A stretch of 64,000 nucleotides of DNA from Laguncularia racemosa (GCA_037954665.1 JBBMOL010000072.1:3188340-3252339), one strand, 5' to 3'; numbered from the stretch's first letter, positions 22,431 to 35,090 are shown. Numbers and translations are program-made. Notes: generated by a model from the sequence alone, not told the origin.

Positions 22431-23661
22431 GAGGTCTCAATGACCCATTGAAATGTGCAGAAATAAGAAAGCTTTGTGTAGAGAATGAAATGTTGGTAAT
22501 GGGGTTACTGAAAACTCATGTAAATCAGAATAATAAGGATAGGGTTAAGTTGAATCTAGTTGCTAATTGGGAGTTTAGTATTAACTCCATGGCAAGAAAG
22601 AGGATATGACTTATGTAGGACCTAAGAAGCTAGAATATTAGAATTGAGAAAGAGCACACGCAGTTCTCCCACTGCTATTGCACTCACCTTGGATCCAATT
22701 GTTCCTTCTATACTTTGTTTGTCTATATATCTAATTATGAAAATAAGAGGAAATTACCATGGAAGGATTTAGCTGAACGAGCTCCTTCCTTGGTTGATCA
22801 TCCTGGATGGTCCCTAGGGACTTCAATGTGATTAGATCGATCAATGAGAGGAAGGGGGGTAATATGAGGAAAACATCGACAATGATGGATTTTGTAAAGT
22901 TCCTAGATGAAGCGAAGCTCGATGACCTTCAGTTTGAGGGGGATTTCTATTCTTGGTCGAATAAACAATTGGATAACCCAATTTTGAAAAAATTAGATAG
23001 GATATTGGTTAACCAAAGTTGACCAAATAACTTTCCCAATTGTGATGCTAGCTTTGTTGCCCCTATCCTTTCTGATCATTCGACAGGAGTTCTGCATATG
23101 GAGCTTAGCACAAAAAAAAGGAAATATCCATTTAAATTTTTTGAGTTCTGAATAGAATCACCGGATTTCCGCCTAAGGTAGAAGCGATTTGGTCACAAGA
23201 AGTCAGAGGTTCCAAGTTCCAAATAGTAACTAAAATGAAATGGCTAAAGAAGGAACTCAAAAATTGGAATAACACCAAATTTTCACACCTTTCAACAAAA
23301 GTCAAGTTAGCCAAGGAACATTTAATGCCGATTCAAAGCTCAATCGCAAATGGAAACACAGCACTATTTGACCAAGAAAAAGAAGCATTCAAGGAATACT
23401 ATCTACTAAGAGGAGCGGAAAAAAGTCTTTTTAGACAAAAGTCAAGGGTGAAATGGCTAAAACCGGAAGACAAGAACACTTTATATTTTCATAAAGTGAT
23501 CAATCATAAGCAAAATAGGAATGCTATACACAGTCTGAAAAAGAAGGACAGAACAGAGATTCGTGGGGATGTGGATGTCAAGACGGAAATTGCAACCTAT
23601 TTCTCCAAATTGATGGGAGGACAGCAAAAGGTCATCACAAACACAAAGGTGCAAGACTATA
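22391..23661 (+). pseudogene. LINE L2 ORF2, endonuclease part
   Basis: The opening NLASWNIRGLNDPLKCAEIR is clear, followed by VNQNNKDRVKLNLVANWEFS and, after stops at about 22607 and 22617, a decayed GDFN region (VPRDFNVIRSINERKGGNMR). Further on, the linker block reads MKWLKKELKNWNNTKFSHLS, then YYLLRGAEKSLFRQKSRVKW. The reading breaks where copia C inserts. Confidence 0.8.
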
Positions 23662-23662
23662 T
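23427..23662 (+). repeat. LINE L2 segment duplicated on the left of copia C
   Basis: It starts CTTTTTAGACAAAAGTC and ends GCAAGACTATAT. It matches 28689-28922 with scattered substitutions and one 1-bp indel (CAGCAAAAGG versus CAGCAAAGG). Confidence 0.92.
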
Positions 23663-23889
23663 GTAGAAAAGATTCCATCTTTTATTTATTTAGAGAATTA
23701 GTTATTGTTTCTTTATTTAGATTAGATATTTTTTCGGATATTGTAAAGTTTCCAATTTTGTTGAGATTTCCAATTAAAAGGAAATCTAGTTTCCCTTTTT
23801 CTATGGACCGGTATGCCGGCCATCTTAGGATATATATATATTAGAATGTATATACATTTTTTAAATAAGAAAAACATAGTTTTCTTCAT
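23662..23889 (+). repeat. Copia C 5' LTR
   Basis: It begins TGTAGAAAAG, includes GGATATATATATATTAG, and ends TTTTCTTCA directly before the primer-binding site. Confidence 0.88.
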
Positions 23890-24056
23890 GGTATCAAAGC
23901 TTAGTCTCTAAACCCTACTCACTACACTCCCTTCTGCTGCACCGCCGTCCTCTCTAAACCCTGTTTTTACCGTCTCTAAACCTTGCTGCACTACCATCCT
24001 CTCTCTTGCCTTTCTACCGTCTTCTTTGGAGAAAGATCATTCCTGCCTCTCTAATT

Positions 24057-27000
24057 ATGACCAAATACGGCATGGCCTCACAATCTTCCTCCTTAGAAAC
24101 CACCATTGTTCCCGATACTTCCTCTCGTCTTGTCACAAATCATAAACTCCATGGCCATAATTTTCTTCAATGGTCACAATCAGTCTTCATGTATATTTGC
24201 GATAGAGGAAAGGATGGACATCTCACTGGTGAAATCTCGATTCCAGAAGCTACAGATCCTAAATATGGAGTGTGGAAAACTGATGATCACTTGGTCATGT
24301 CGTGGTTAATCAATTCAATGACCATAGAGGTTGGAGAAAACTTTCTACTCTTTAGGACAACTAAGGAAATATGGGAGGCAGCACGTGAAACATATTCTAG
24401 CACCGAAAACTCCTCGGAATTGTTTGAGATTGAGACCAGATTATATGATCTACGTCAAGGAGACTTGAGTGTTACTCAATACTTTAACACTCTCACTCAT
24501 TGTTGGTTGCAATTGGATATGTATGAGACTCATTCTTGGAATTGTACTAAAGATTTTGCATTATATAGGAAAATTGTTAAGCAAAAAAGGACAATCATTT
24601 TTCTTCTCGATCTAAATAAAGACCTAGATGAGGTAAAGGGGAGAATCATGGGAATTAAACCCCTTCCTACTCTTCGGGAAGCCTTTACAGAAGTATGGAG
24701 AGAAGAGAGTAGAAAGAAATTGATGATGATAGCCAACACACCTGCTATTGAAGGATCGACATTGTACACTCACAATTCATCTCAGAATAATAAGCCTAGG
24801 AAAGGACAACCATGGTATGACCATTGTAAGAAGCTTGGTCATATGAAGGAAACATGCTGGAAATTACATGGAAAACCTGCAAATTGGAAGTTGTCCAATA
24901 GTCGATATGACAAGGAAATTCATGCAAATACTACTGTTACAACTGATGATAATGCCGAAGCCATTCCATTCACCAAGGAGCAAATCAAAGCACTTCAGAA
25001 AATGTTTAGTGGCATCTTCAGTTCTAGTCAAGCATCTCAATCTTCGGTTGAGCAACATACCAGCCTATTAACACACCAAGGTATTCTATCCTACACTCAT
25101 ATTGCCCAAAATAGCACTCTGAAACCTTGGATAATTGACTCTGGAGCTTCGGATCACATGACTGGAGACATCAACATCCTCAAAAACTACCGCCCATGCA
25201 CTAGTCACTCTACTGAACAAATAGCTGATGGCTCTTTCTCACCGGTGGCAGGGATCGGATCAGTCCAATTGACAGAGGATCTTCACCTTTTCTCTGTCCT
25301 TTATGTTCCTAAACTGAATTGCAATCTACTCTTAATTAGTAAAATTACTCATGACTTGCAATGTGTAACTAAGTTCTATTCAAATCTTTGTGATTTTCAA
25401 GCAATGGATTCAGGGAAGGTGATTGGCAGTGCTGAGATGTGTGGTGGCCTATATTTACTCAAAGATAATGATCTCCTCAGTAGACAAGTTCATCCATCAA
25501 GTTGTGTTTTTGAGTCTAGTTCAAAGTTAGCTAAGTTTGATTGTAATTTTGTGTTTATTACAAAGTCCAGTCTAGTCGAGAGTCAAGTTATGTTATGGCA
25601 TTATCGTCTTGGTCATCCAAACTTTAGATACATGGAAAAGTTGTTTCCTCATTTGTTTTTCAATAAAAACTCCAATTCTTATCAATGTGAAATTTGCTAA
25701 CTTGCAAAACATACTAGACATGTATATTCCGGTCTTAAATACAATCCTTCACATCCTTTTTCTGTGATACACGATGACATTTAGGGACCCTCATGAGTAA
25801 AAAATATAAATGGGGCTCGGTGGTTTGTAACATTTATAGATGATCATACAAGAACTACTTGGACATTTCTTATGAAGGAAAAATCCGAAATAGCAACCAT
25901 ATTTCAATCCTTTCATTCCATGGTCTCCACTCAATTCCAAAGCAACATTCGAGTTCTTAAAACAGATAATGCCAAGGAATATTTTAATTCTGTCCTTGGT
26001 TCTTATCTTTCAAAACATGAGATCATTCATATAAGTTCATGTGTTAACACACCTCAACAAAATGGTGTCGCCGAAAGAAAAAACAGACATTTACTTGAGG
26101 TGACCCGTGCTACTATGTTCTCTAATAATGTGCCTAAACACTTTTGGGGGGAAGCCATTCTCATCAATGGGATGCCTAGTCGTGTCCTAAAATTCCAAAA
26201 TCCTCGTCATGTCCTCATGCAAGCATACCCACATATCCGGTGTTTTTCTTCTGATCTACCATTGAAGATTTTTGGTCGCTCTTCCTTTGTTCACATCCAC
26301 CAACAGCACCACACCAAACTTGATCCCAAATCCCTCAAATGCATCTTCCTTGGTTATTCTTCTAATAAAAAAGGATACAAGTGTTACTCTCCAATCACTC
26401 GAAAAATATATAACTCCATGGATGTCACCTTCTTTGAAGACCAATCTTACTTTCCCAAATCCGAAATTCAGGGGGAGAATTTGAGGGAATATCAGATTTG
26501 GGATCTCATTTAAGACACTCAACCAAACTCTGTCCCAATTTCATTTGAACCAAATGTTGTCACTTCAATTCCTACTACTAAAGTTGTCCCAATAGTCTCA
26601 AATCAACCTCAACCCGATACTAATAATCTTGAACTTCGTGTCTATAAAAGGAGAAGACCAATTGAGCATATAGAGGCCACTATGCAGACCCAGGACTGTC
26701 AAGAATCGGAACTAAGTCCTCTTACATTTGATAATCATAATGGTATGGATTTCTCAACTCATGACTCTTTGGTACCAATGGTTGATGACTCCAATCAACC
26801 TTGCACACAAGAAAGGTGTCTGAGGGTGTACTAATCATCCAATCGAACGATATGTAACATATGGGAAATTGCTACCTTCTTACAAGGCTTTTGTGTCAAA
26901 TCTTGATAGTGTGCAGATTCCCAATTCTATTCAAGAGGCGCTAAAGATTCCAACATGGAAACAAGCGGTTGAGCAAGAAATTCGGGCTCTAGAAAGTAAT

Positions 27001-28459
27001 GATACATGGACACTTACTAAACTCCCTCACAACAAAAACCTTGTAGGTTGCAAGTGGATATTCACTGTCAAATATAAAGCAGATGGAAGTGTCGAGAGAT
27101 TTAAAGCCAGGCTTGTAGCAAAGGGTTTCACACAGTTATATGGGATTGACTATCAAGAGGAATTTGCACCAATTGCCAAACTTAATACTGCTCGGGTTCT
27201 ACTCTCTCTTGCAGTGAATCAAGATTGGCCTCTATACCAACTTGATGTTAAAAATGCCTTCTTGAATGGGGATCTTGAAGAAGAGGTCTATATGACAATA
27301 CCATCGAGATATGAAAACAGTTCAAGCAGCGGGTTAGTTTGCAAGTTAAAAAAATCCTTACATGGCTTGAAGCAATCCCCTCGCGCATGGTTTGATAGAT
27401 TCACTAAAACTGTGATTGCAAATGGGTACCATCAGTGTCAAGCTAACCATTCACTATTTGTCAAGACCAAACCAGAAGGTAAGATTGCTATTCTCATAGT
27501 ATATGTAGATGATATCATCTTGATAGGTGATGATTCAAAGGAAATTATCATTCTCAAAAGGATGTTGGCAACAGAATTTGAGATTAAGGATCTCGAGACT
27601 CTCAGGTATTTTTTAGGAATGGAGGTGGCTCGGTCTAAGGAAGGAATTGTCATATCTCAAAGAAAGTATGTATTGGATCTATTAGATGAAACTGGCCTAC
27701 TTGAGTGCAAACCTGCTGACATACCAACGGATTCCAATAAAAGACCGAATAGAAGTGAAGGAAGCAATCCAGTTGACAAGGGAAGATATCAAAGACTTGT
27801 TGGCAAACTTATTTATCTATCACACACAAGACCAGATATTGCATACTTAGTAAGTGTACTAAGTCAACACATGAATAATCCGAGTGAGGATCATTTGGTA
27901 GCAATAAATAAAATCTTGAGATATCTGAAGATGACTCCAAGGTATGGACTAGCGTTTAAAAAATCTAAAAAACTGTGAAGTAGAGATCTACATAGATGCT
28001 AGCTGGGCAGGAGAGTTAACTGATAGGAGGTCAACTACTGGTTACTATTCATATGTCTGGGGTAACCTTGTCACTTGGAGAAGCAAAAAGCAAATTGTTG
28101 TTTCACGAAGTAGTGCAGAATCAAAGTATCGTGCTCTTGCACTAGGAATATGTGAAGGAATGTGGCTTCAAAGACTATTAAGGGAACTAAAGGTAGAGAT
28201 AAAAGACCCTATCAAAATGTTTAGTAACAGTCAATCAGCCATTAGTATAGCCAAAAATCCTGTGCACCACGACAAAACAAAACACGTTGAAATTGATCGA
28301 CATTTTATATCAGAAAAGGTCAACAATGGGATTGTTCAGCTAAGTTATGTTCAAACAAAACTTCAGATTGCTGATATTCTTACTAAAGCACTACCAAGAG
28401 TTAGTTTTGATGAATTGAATTCCAAGTTGGGCTTATATAATATATATAACCTAGCTTGA
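24057..28459 (+). pseudogene. Copia C gag-pol polyprotein, broken
   Basis: The first open part (to 25700) holds gag (NHKLHGHNFLQWSQSVFMYI), a knuckle whose first cysteine is histidine-replaced (WYDHCKKLGHMKETC), protease WIIDSGASDHMTGD (intact DSG) and the GAG-pre-integrase domain. Stops follow at 25698, 25783 and 25795. Integrase resumes at 25872-26513 (TPQQNGVAERKNRHLLEVTR) with an in-frame loss of several codons after FWGEAI. RT at 26869-27978 has VYVDDIILIG, and RNase H after a frameshift ends at 28459 with DELNSKLGLYNIYNLA. By eye RT is well preserved. Confidence 0.9.
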
Positions 28460-28463
28460 GGGG

Positions 28464-28689
28464 GTATAGAAAAGATTCCAGCTTTTATTTATTTAAAGAA
28501 TTAGTTATTGTTTCTTTATTTAGATTAGATATTTTTTCAAATATTGTATAGTTTCCTATTTTGTTGAAATTTCCAATTAAAAGGAAATATGGTTTCCTTT
28601 TTTTTATGAACCGATATGCCAGTCATTTTAGGATATATATATTAGAATGTATATACGTTTTTGAAATAAGAAAAACATAGTTTTCTTTC
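28464..28689 (+). repeat. Copia C 3' LTR
   Basis: It begins TATAGAAAAG (TG changed to TA) after the polypurine tract and ends TTTTCTTTC. It differs from the 5' copy at well over a dozen positions. Confidence 0.88.
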
Positions 28690-28922
28690 TTTTTAGACAA
28701 AAGTCGAGGGTGAAATGGCTAAAACTGGGAGACAAGAACACTTCATATTTTCATAAAGTGATCAATCATAGGAAAAATAAGAATGCTATACACAGTCTAA
28801 AAAAGGAGGACAAAACAAAAATTCGTGGGGATGTAGATGTCAAGATAGAAATTGCAGTCTACTTCTCCAAATTGATGGGAGGACAGCAAAGGTCATCACA
28901 AACACAAAGGTGCAAGACTATA
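28689..28922 (+). repeat. LINE L2 segment duplicated on the right of copia C
   Basis: It starts CTTTTTAGACAAAAGTC immediately after the 3' LTR, ends GCAAGACTATAT, and then continues into RT. It is a near-copy of 23427-23662. Confidence 0.92.
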
Positions 28923-31250
28923 TTTATAAACGAATTTCGGATCAACAAGTCTTGCAAATCAATAGTCCATTCTCAGCTGAGGAAATTAAAAAGGCTGCCT
29001 TTGACCAAGCAGACAATAAAGCTCCTAGTCCATATGGTTTTTCTGCCAGGTTCTTCAAAGCTGCATGGCACATTATTGGGGAAGATATGATCAATGGGGT
29101 GAAAGAGTTCATGGTGTCAGGAAATATGCTAAAGGAACTAAATTGCACGATTGTCTCCTTTGTTCCTAAGATTGCTAATCCTACAAATCTTGCTGATTTC
29201 AAGCCTATTTTCTACTGTAATACAATTTACAAGACAATCACCAAGCTACTGACTTCAAGAATTAAGATGGTTCTACCATTGCTAGGAGGAAAAGAACAAT
29301 TTGCATTCATTGGAGGGTGTCATATCTTAGATAACATCTTTATAGCCCAAGAATTAGCCAATGGATACCACAACAACAAAGGAGCTTCGAGGTGCACGCT
29401 AGAAGTAGACATCCACAAAACCTATGATACCATAAATTGGAGCTTTGTAAAAGTAGTACTTACAAGCATAAACTTCCCTGCACACTTTGTCAAGCCAGTG
29501 ATGCAATGTATCTCTACCCCTAGATTTTCTTTCAATATTAATGGAGAATCAGTTGGTTTGATTCCTAGCTCAAGAGGTCATAGACAAGGTGATCCTATGT
29601 CACCGTATCTGTTTGTACTTAGCATGAAAGTATACTCAGGGATATTAAGGCAACTCATTGGCAACTCTAGATTCTCATACCACTAGAAATATAAGAACGA
29701 GCGGCTCACGCACCTTTGCTTTGCAAATGACCTTTTAATCCTCTATAAAGGTAATATTGAGTCGATCGGAGTGATTAAGGAATCTCTAAGAATATTTGAT
29801 TTTATTTCAGGACTTAAAGTAAATAGCAATAAAAGCCTTGTGTTCCTATCTAATATACCTCCTCCAGCAAAGGTTTAAATACTCTAGATGATGGCATTTA
29901 AAGAAGGGATACTCCCCATCCGTCATCTTGAGGTACCACTACTAGCTTCCAAACTTCGTAAAGCAGATTGTGAAGCTTTAATTGATAGAATTCACTACTA
30001 GCTTCAAAACTCCATAAAGCAGATTGTGAAGCTTTAATTGATAGAATTTGGCCAAAATCAACTCATGGACTTCCAAGTTCCTATCCTATGCTAGACAACT
30101 TCAACTCATCAAATCAATGCTATTCTCAAGGCAAGTATATTGAGCATTAATGTCTATTCTACCAAAAAAGGTAGTTGATTTTATTGAAAGGCTTATACGC
30201 AATTTTCTATAGAGTGGGAGGCCCAATATTTACGAAAGCCAAGGTAAGATGGCAAGAGGTGTGCAACCCGATTGATCAAGGGGGTTTGGACATTCCTAAA
30301 CTTGTAATATGGAACAAAACAACCCAACTAAAACATATTTGGTATTTATGTAGAGACTCAGTAAGAGGTGTTTAGGGTGAATAGGTAAACTTCATTCTAG
30401 GAGACCAAAAGACCCTCTAAGTGTTCTTGAAGTTGGAGTAAGTTGCTGAAACTTTGTCAGCTAGCAAGAAGCGTGTTTAAGTGAGAAGTAAGTGATGGCC
30501 TTTCTATATCTCTATGGTCAGACTTTTGGTTACCAACTGGGCCTCTAAGCCTGATGCATAATGCTAGAACAATTGCTACTTCAGGGCTCCCTTTGAATGT
30601 TAGGTTGCACTCAATTATATAAGGCAATGGTTAGGAATTTCCATAGAAAAACTTCTGGAATGGGTTAATAATACCCTCAAATATAATCCCTAATCCACAT
30701 GAAACTGATAAGTTCACCTGAAGTAAGGATGTATCTGGAATCTTTTATATCAAAAGCACTTACAAGACGTTATCTAATCACAATGGCATTATCCTTAGGC
30801 TAAGATGATTTGGAACAAGTATTCCATGCTACGACACTCATTTATCCTATGGTTAGCTTGGAAAAGGAAACTTCACACTCTAGACAAGCTCAATAGTTGG
30901 GGAATATTTACCTCAACAACTTGTTACCTATGTTCAAGTGGGAATAAAAACCATGATCATTATTCTTTAAGTGCACATACTCTAAACAAGTATGGAAGGC
31001 AGCTTTGATGGAACTTAAATGCCCAATATCCTTCCTCTCATGACAAAATGCAACCACAGGCCTCATGCACCCAACGCCTAGAAGCTACCCTATGACTCTA
31101 TTATGGAGAGCAGTACTTGCAGCAAGAGTATATTGCATATGGAGAGCAAGGAACTCAACTCGACTGGGATCGCCACTACCTTCGCCAATGTCCTTAGCCA
31201 AACAGATTCTAGCTTACTCTAAGTTTCTTGTACTTTGAGTTGGTTTACAC
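28690..31250 (+). pseudogene. LINE L2 ORF2, reverse transcriptase part
   Basis: After repeating about 235 bp that also lie left of copia C, the RT proceeds: NKAPSPYGFSARFFKAAWHI, CNTIYKTITKLLTSRIKMVL, CTLEVDIHKTYDTINWSFVK (motif A) and SSRGHRQGDPMSPYLFVLSM (motif B). The catalytic box near 29715 reads CFANDLLILYKG, so the first aspartate of FADD is asparagine. A stop at 29684 and later frameshifts break the rest. Later signatures include KAKVRWQEVCNPIDQGGLDI (30240-30295) and a C-terminal CYLCSSGNKNHDHY. Confidence 0.82.
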
Positions 31251-31364
31251 TAGTTTCATAAATTTTATAAAATTCTAATTCTATGACAAAATTTAGCTGT
31301 AACCTATTACCGCGTTTAGCGGCTGTACATTCTCTCTTATTAATACAATTAATTACTTACCCAA

Positions 31365-31866
31365 AAAAATTGTGGGAATATATGAATTCTAAACAAGAAA
31401 TGAAACCATCCTTCAAAAAGTTGACCCACTGCAAAGCCCCTTTATATGTAGCTTACACTTACCCTAGTTTAATTTATCTGATGAGAGTGTATTTGATGGT
31501 GAGTTGGAGGGGAGAGGCCAAGGCAAGATTCATTTTATAGACAATAGAAACATAAGAGTTATGGAATTATATTTCCAAGGGTTCAATTGATGTACTTTTT
31601 TTGTCCTTGTAGTGTTATCTTAGATTTCCCATTGTTAGTGATTATCATGTCAATTCCACTCGTGTAAATCTTTGTACTTACTAGAAAATTTTGGGTATCC
31701 TTATACAAGTTCATATATATATATATATATATATAACCAAGCTTACCAAACCATCAATCAATCCCGAGTAAATCATCTAGCTTGCTGATGATAAAACCAT
31801 TTGCCTCATGTAGAACTCATACTTGTTTCTTATACATGTTTCCTCATTTGAGTAGAACCATATATA
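31365..31866. repeat. Tandem intron duplication, left copy, second part
   Basis: It continues the left copy after LINE L2: GGGAGAGGCCAAGGCA, TTTTTTGTCCTTGTAGTG and GGGTATCCTTAT are all shared with 32050-32590. An AT microsatellite (31714-31734) lies here and not in the other copy. Confidence 0.85.
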
Positions 31867-31868
31867 TC

Positions 31869-32590
31869 ATGTGGCCATTATCAATGTTTCAACAAAAGTA
31901 AAAAGTAAATAACATTACAATTTGGGAATACAAATCAAGACATGCTAGTAACTGTTTAAAAATGCCTTATGATGTACATAAAAAGTAGTAGACAGTGAGT
32001 TTTACGTATCCACGGCATCTATTTCCTCTTTTCTATTTGCCAAAATTGTGGGAATGTATGAACTGTAAACAAGAAACAAAACCAAGCAATGAACCAGCCC
32101 TTTTACATGTAACCTACACTTACCTTGGTTTAAATTATCTGACAAGAGTGTAATAGACAGCGAGTTGGGGGGGAGAGGCCAAGGCAGGATAGTGTTCTAC
32201 CAAAATAAATTTATACACCACTAGAAACGTGATGAGTTAAGGAATATTATTTCCAGAGGTTTTGATTGTTTTTGATGTATGTTTTTTGTCCTTGTGGTGT
32301 TATGTAAGGTTCCACTGTTAGAATTATCAGGTCAATCCCACACTTGTGCAAATCTTTGAATTACTAGAGAACTTTGGGTATCCTTATTAATACAAGTAAT
32401 ACAAAATCAACCAAAAAAAAAAGAGCAAAATAACCAGCTCACCATAGGTAGGTTTAGTTTGACCTAAGTGACCAAACCAAGACTCAATCCTGATTAAGTC
32501 ATCTAACTTGCTGATGGTTACCATCTGACTCATATAGAACTTATATTTTGTTTCTTATGCATGTTGTTACCTCATTTGAGCAGAGCCATT
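31869..32590. repeat. Tandem intron duplication, right copy (intact)
   Basis: This copy of about 720 bp is not interrupted by a LINE. It is the reference for the split left copy and includes a 60-bp insertion near 32400-32465 absent from the left copy. Confidence 0.85.
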
Positions 32591-33751
32591 AAGCTTGATT
32601 ATATACTACCAGCACTCTTCAATCTATGTGGATTACGAATCTATCAACTCCAAATATTTTCAAAGCTTATAATATCCCTTTAGTTTTACACTACTAAGTA
32701 GGAAGTGCGTAGCTTTACACTGCTTCTATCATTGATTTTTAGTTCTTTCTTACAGTCCCCTACACCAGCACACAAGGAGCAGTGAAAAAAATTACACAGT
32801 TCTTGCTTCTCCTATTTTGACTGTAATTTATTGTCCTTCTAAACCTGTGCTCAAGCTCCACAGTGAATAAATGTTTTCCAATACCACAATACCCCCATTA
32901 CCTATTTGGCTCACTAGACTTTTTTTTTTTTTTTTTTTTGGTAATTTTTGTTTGGCTCTCTGCACCAATAATGGAATTGGGTTTTTCCTTTAAGTTTTAA
33001 GCACCAATAATGGCCTGCCCTCCATCGCAACTTAGCTAGGAAACACATGATGAACTTGAGAATCAAAACCCAGGTCATTTCCTTTAGTCCATGTTAAAGA
33101 TTGTATATATGATTTGCTAAATGATTGGGATCAAAGCATTCATAAACTTACCCAAAAAAAAGTGTTGACTCTGTTGACTATATCAGGTGCACTATTCATC
33201 ACTCCAAAGTTTTTTTTTTTATATTCCTCAATGTTCTTGGCATTTTGTTAAACTCACTGCCTTTATAAGTTGTAATCCAGCTTGCTCATCAATGACATGA
33301 CACACAAAAGATTCATTTGGCTAGCCATCCTTTTGGTGCCTTCTTCAGTGTCAATTGAAATAAATGAACCACAAATTTTTAACCAAAAATAGAAGAAATG
33401 GTGACTTGGGAAGCACCCAGCAGATTTTCTTTAACATGTTTAACCATACCATGCCTAGTTGAATATAAATAAGAGTAATGGGAAACCCTAAATTTTAGAA
33501 GACAAATTTAATAACCAGAAATCTAAGGTAGAATAGCTATTATATAATACATAATTGCACATTATTAAAGTCTTAGTGCAAAGTATTCTGGATAAGATTC
33601 ATTAAGGTGCATGCAAAGTTAAGGAAAAAGAGGAAGAAAAGAAATCTCTTGCTGCTGTCAAATATAAAATTTTGAAAATTTTTCATTGTTTACACCGTGC
33701 AACTCAACTCAAAGAGTGAGGATTAGAGTAAAATCAGAGTAGAAATCAAAC
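32591..33751 (-). other. SKI2 intron 7, part next to exon 7
   Basis: This is non-coding intron sequence with an 18-T run at about 32922-32939 and shorter homopolymers. I see no transposon signature or conserved coding block. Confidence 0.6.
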
Positions 33752-33859
33752 CTCCTTCTGGAAATTATCCAATTCAAAAGGAAAATCAAGAGCCAGGTCA
33801 GGAACAAGGTCATAAAAGCTATCTGTAATCTCCTTGTTGTCTCCACCAACAGCCCAGAG
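33752..33859 (-). CDS. SKI2: SKI2 exon 7 (start of helicase core)
   Basis: The exon holds 36 codons in phase 0/0 with acceptor AGCAG|CTCTGG and donor GAG|GTTTGA. The peptide starts LWAVGGDNKEITDSFYDLVP and ends FPFELDNFQKE. FELDNFQKEA is the conserved entry to the Ski2-like helicase core, a Q-motif equivalent that positions adenine. The exon is followed by 13.3 kb of intron before the next piece of the same conserved block. Confidence 0.9.
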
Positions 33860-33998
33860 CTGCTAATCATTTCACCAAAGCCAATAGATAGCAGTAAGAG
33901 ATGATATGAAATATCAATCCAAATAACTCCAAAAGGATAAAAAATTCAGCTTTTGGCTAAGATCAAGTGTTAAAAAATTCAGCTTCAGTTCACTCCAC

Positions 33999-34171
33999 CT
34001 CATGTGGCTTTAGACTGTCATTTCCCGGTTTTCCCAGTGGCAATGATCCTCCTAATTCAGCAGAAAAGATCTCATCCAATATGGGCAGCTCAGTTTCCCC
34101 TGTACTGCTGGCAGTGTCAGGTCTCTGAGATTCTGCTCCAGAGAAGATGGATTCCGGTTCTGACAAATAAG
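33999..34171 (-). CDS. SKI2: SKI2 exon 6 (5' border uncertain)
   Basis: The exon encodes an acidic linker (LSEPESIFSGAESQRPDTAS, then LDEIFSAELGGSLPLGKPGN) and ends HE before a GTGGAG donor in phase 0. The better-looking acceptor TTTGTCAG|AACCGG (exon from 34159) would join exon 5 as T plus AA and create a TAA stop. The acceptor GTGAAG|CTTATT (exon from 34171) keeps the frame open and is used here. The product is a linker, so either the weaker acceptor is real or the exon 5 donor differs. Confidence 0.68.
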
Positions 34172-35090
34172 CTTCACAAAACATCACATAACTAAGACTA
34201 TGGAAAAAAGATACATTGACATTAATGCTTAGAGAACCCACTTTTTCTGGGACAAACCGTTTATAAATTTGCTAAGCATTATTGGATCTGGACATAGAGC
34301 CATAAGATGAAAAGGGCAATGATATCACTCACTGTATCAGCCACAACAAATATAATCAAACTTAAGTGCTGTATGAGATCACAGAACACTACTCAACTAG
34401 AGTAAACTTCAAGATCAGATTGAAGCCAAAAGCTTGTGTAATATAATCAAACAAGCAGATCATTATAAATCACATATGATATTAAATAGCATGAAATTCG
34501 ATGCAACCATCAAAAGATATTGCTACCATATGTACCAAACGTCTAGAAAAAGAAAAGATTTCAGCTCAAAAAATTTTTAAGTCTAAATTAATAAATGTTC
34601 TTCTATCTCCTTTTTTTTTTAGGCAATTAATGTTCCTCCTATTCCGTCAGAAAACATCAAGAGAGGATAGGTTTTCTATGAGGACCCTTTAACACATCAG
34701 TCCACTCTTGGCATTGTCCTCCATCTTGCAAACATGATATTACTATCATATGCATGCTCTGAACTGTATACACCTGCTTCCCATTATTCATCAACCAAAA
34801 CTGTTCAAAATTAGAGCACATTACTGCAGTTCTGGAACTTCTCTGCCTGTTACTTCCCAAATTTCCAACTTCAAGTTGATACTCAGGCCATATCAGTTCA
34901 TATGAAGATTCTATTAATTGAGCAAATAGCCTTGGCCAACAGAATGTGATGAGCTTTAAACCTAAACTTACTGATAAACATACTCCAAGAATCCTGCTGC
35001 TGTTTTTCTATATGAGTAAGCTGATTTTGTGCTATTTCAGAAAACAAATAGAAGTATGCATGAATTGGATGAACAGAAGATGAAACATAC
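34172..35090 (-). other. SKI2 intron 5 (about 0.9 kb)
   Basis: The intron lies between exons 5 and 6. It holds no coding block I can recognise; the open frames inside it are random. Confidence 0.6.

Larger units (their letters stand above)
23662..28689 (+). mobile_element. Copia element C inside LINE L2
   Basis: This is a plus-strand Ty1/copia element of 5.0 kb with LTRs at 23662-23889 and 28464-28689, primer-binding site TGGTATCAAAGCTT at 23890, and a polypurine tract, CTTGAGGGGG, before 28464. There is no matching 5-bp target duplication: the flanks are ACTATA on the left and CTTTTT on the right. Instead about 235 bp of LINE sequence is present on both sides (23427-23662 and 28689-28922). 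Confidence 0.9.
20641..31364 (+). mobile_element. LINE L2 in SKI2 intron 7, split by copia C
   Basis: This is a plus-strand L1-type LINE flanked by a perfect 16-bp target duplication, AAAAATTGTGGGAATA (20625-20640 and 31365-31380). It has a 5' UTR (20641-21090), ORF1 (21094-22430), an ORF2 endonuclease from 22403, RT to about 30360, and a cysteine/histidine-containing tail to about 31250. The 3' end has only a short A-run (31363-31369). Copia C (23662-28689) interrupts ORF2. The LINE is antisense to the helicase gene. All frames are broken. Confidence 0.9.

Noticed and set aside
22026..22440. Minus-strand open frames of 131 and 115 codons
   Set aside because: They are shadows of the glutamate/lysine-rich ORF1 tail of LINE L2, which gives leucine/serine-rich antisense frames.
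31714..31734. AT microsatellite as a matrix attachment or origin site
   Set aside because: It is a simple repeat private to one copy of the intron duplication; nothing else supports a function.
33990..34241. Independent small minus-strand gene of 83 codons
   Set aside because: Its last 57 codons are SKI2 exon 6; the beginning is intron sequence read through the acceptor.
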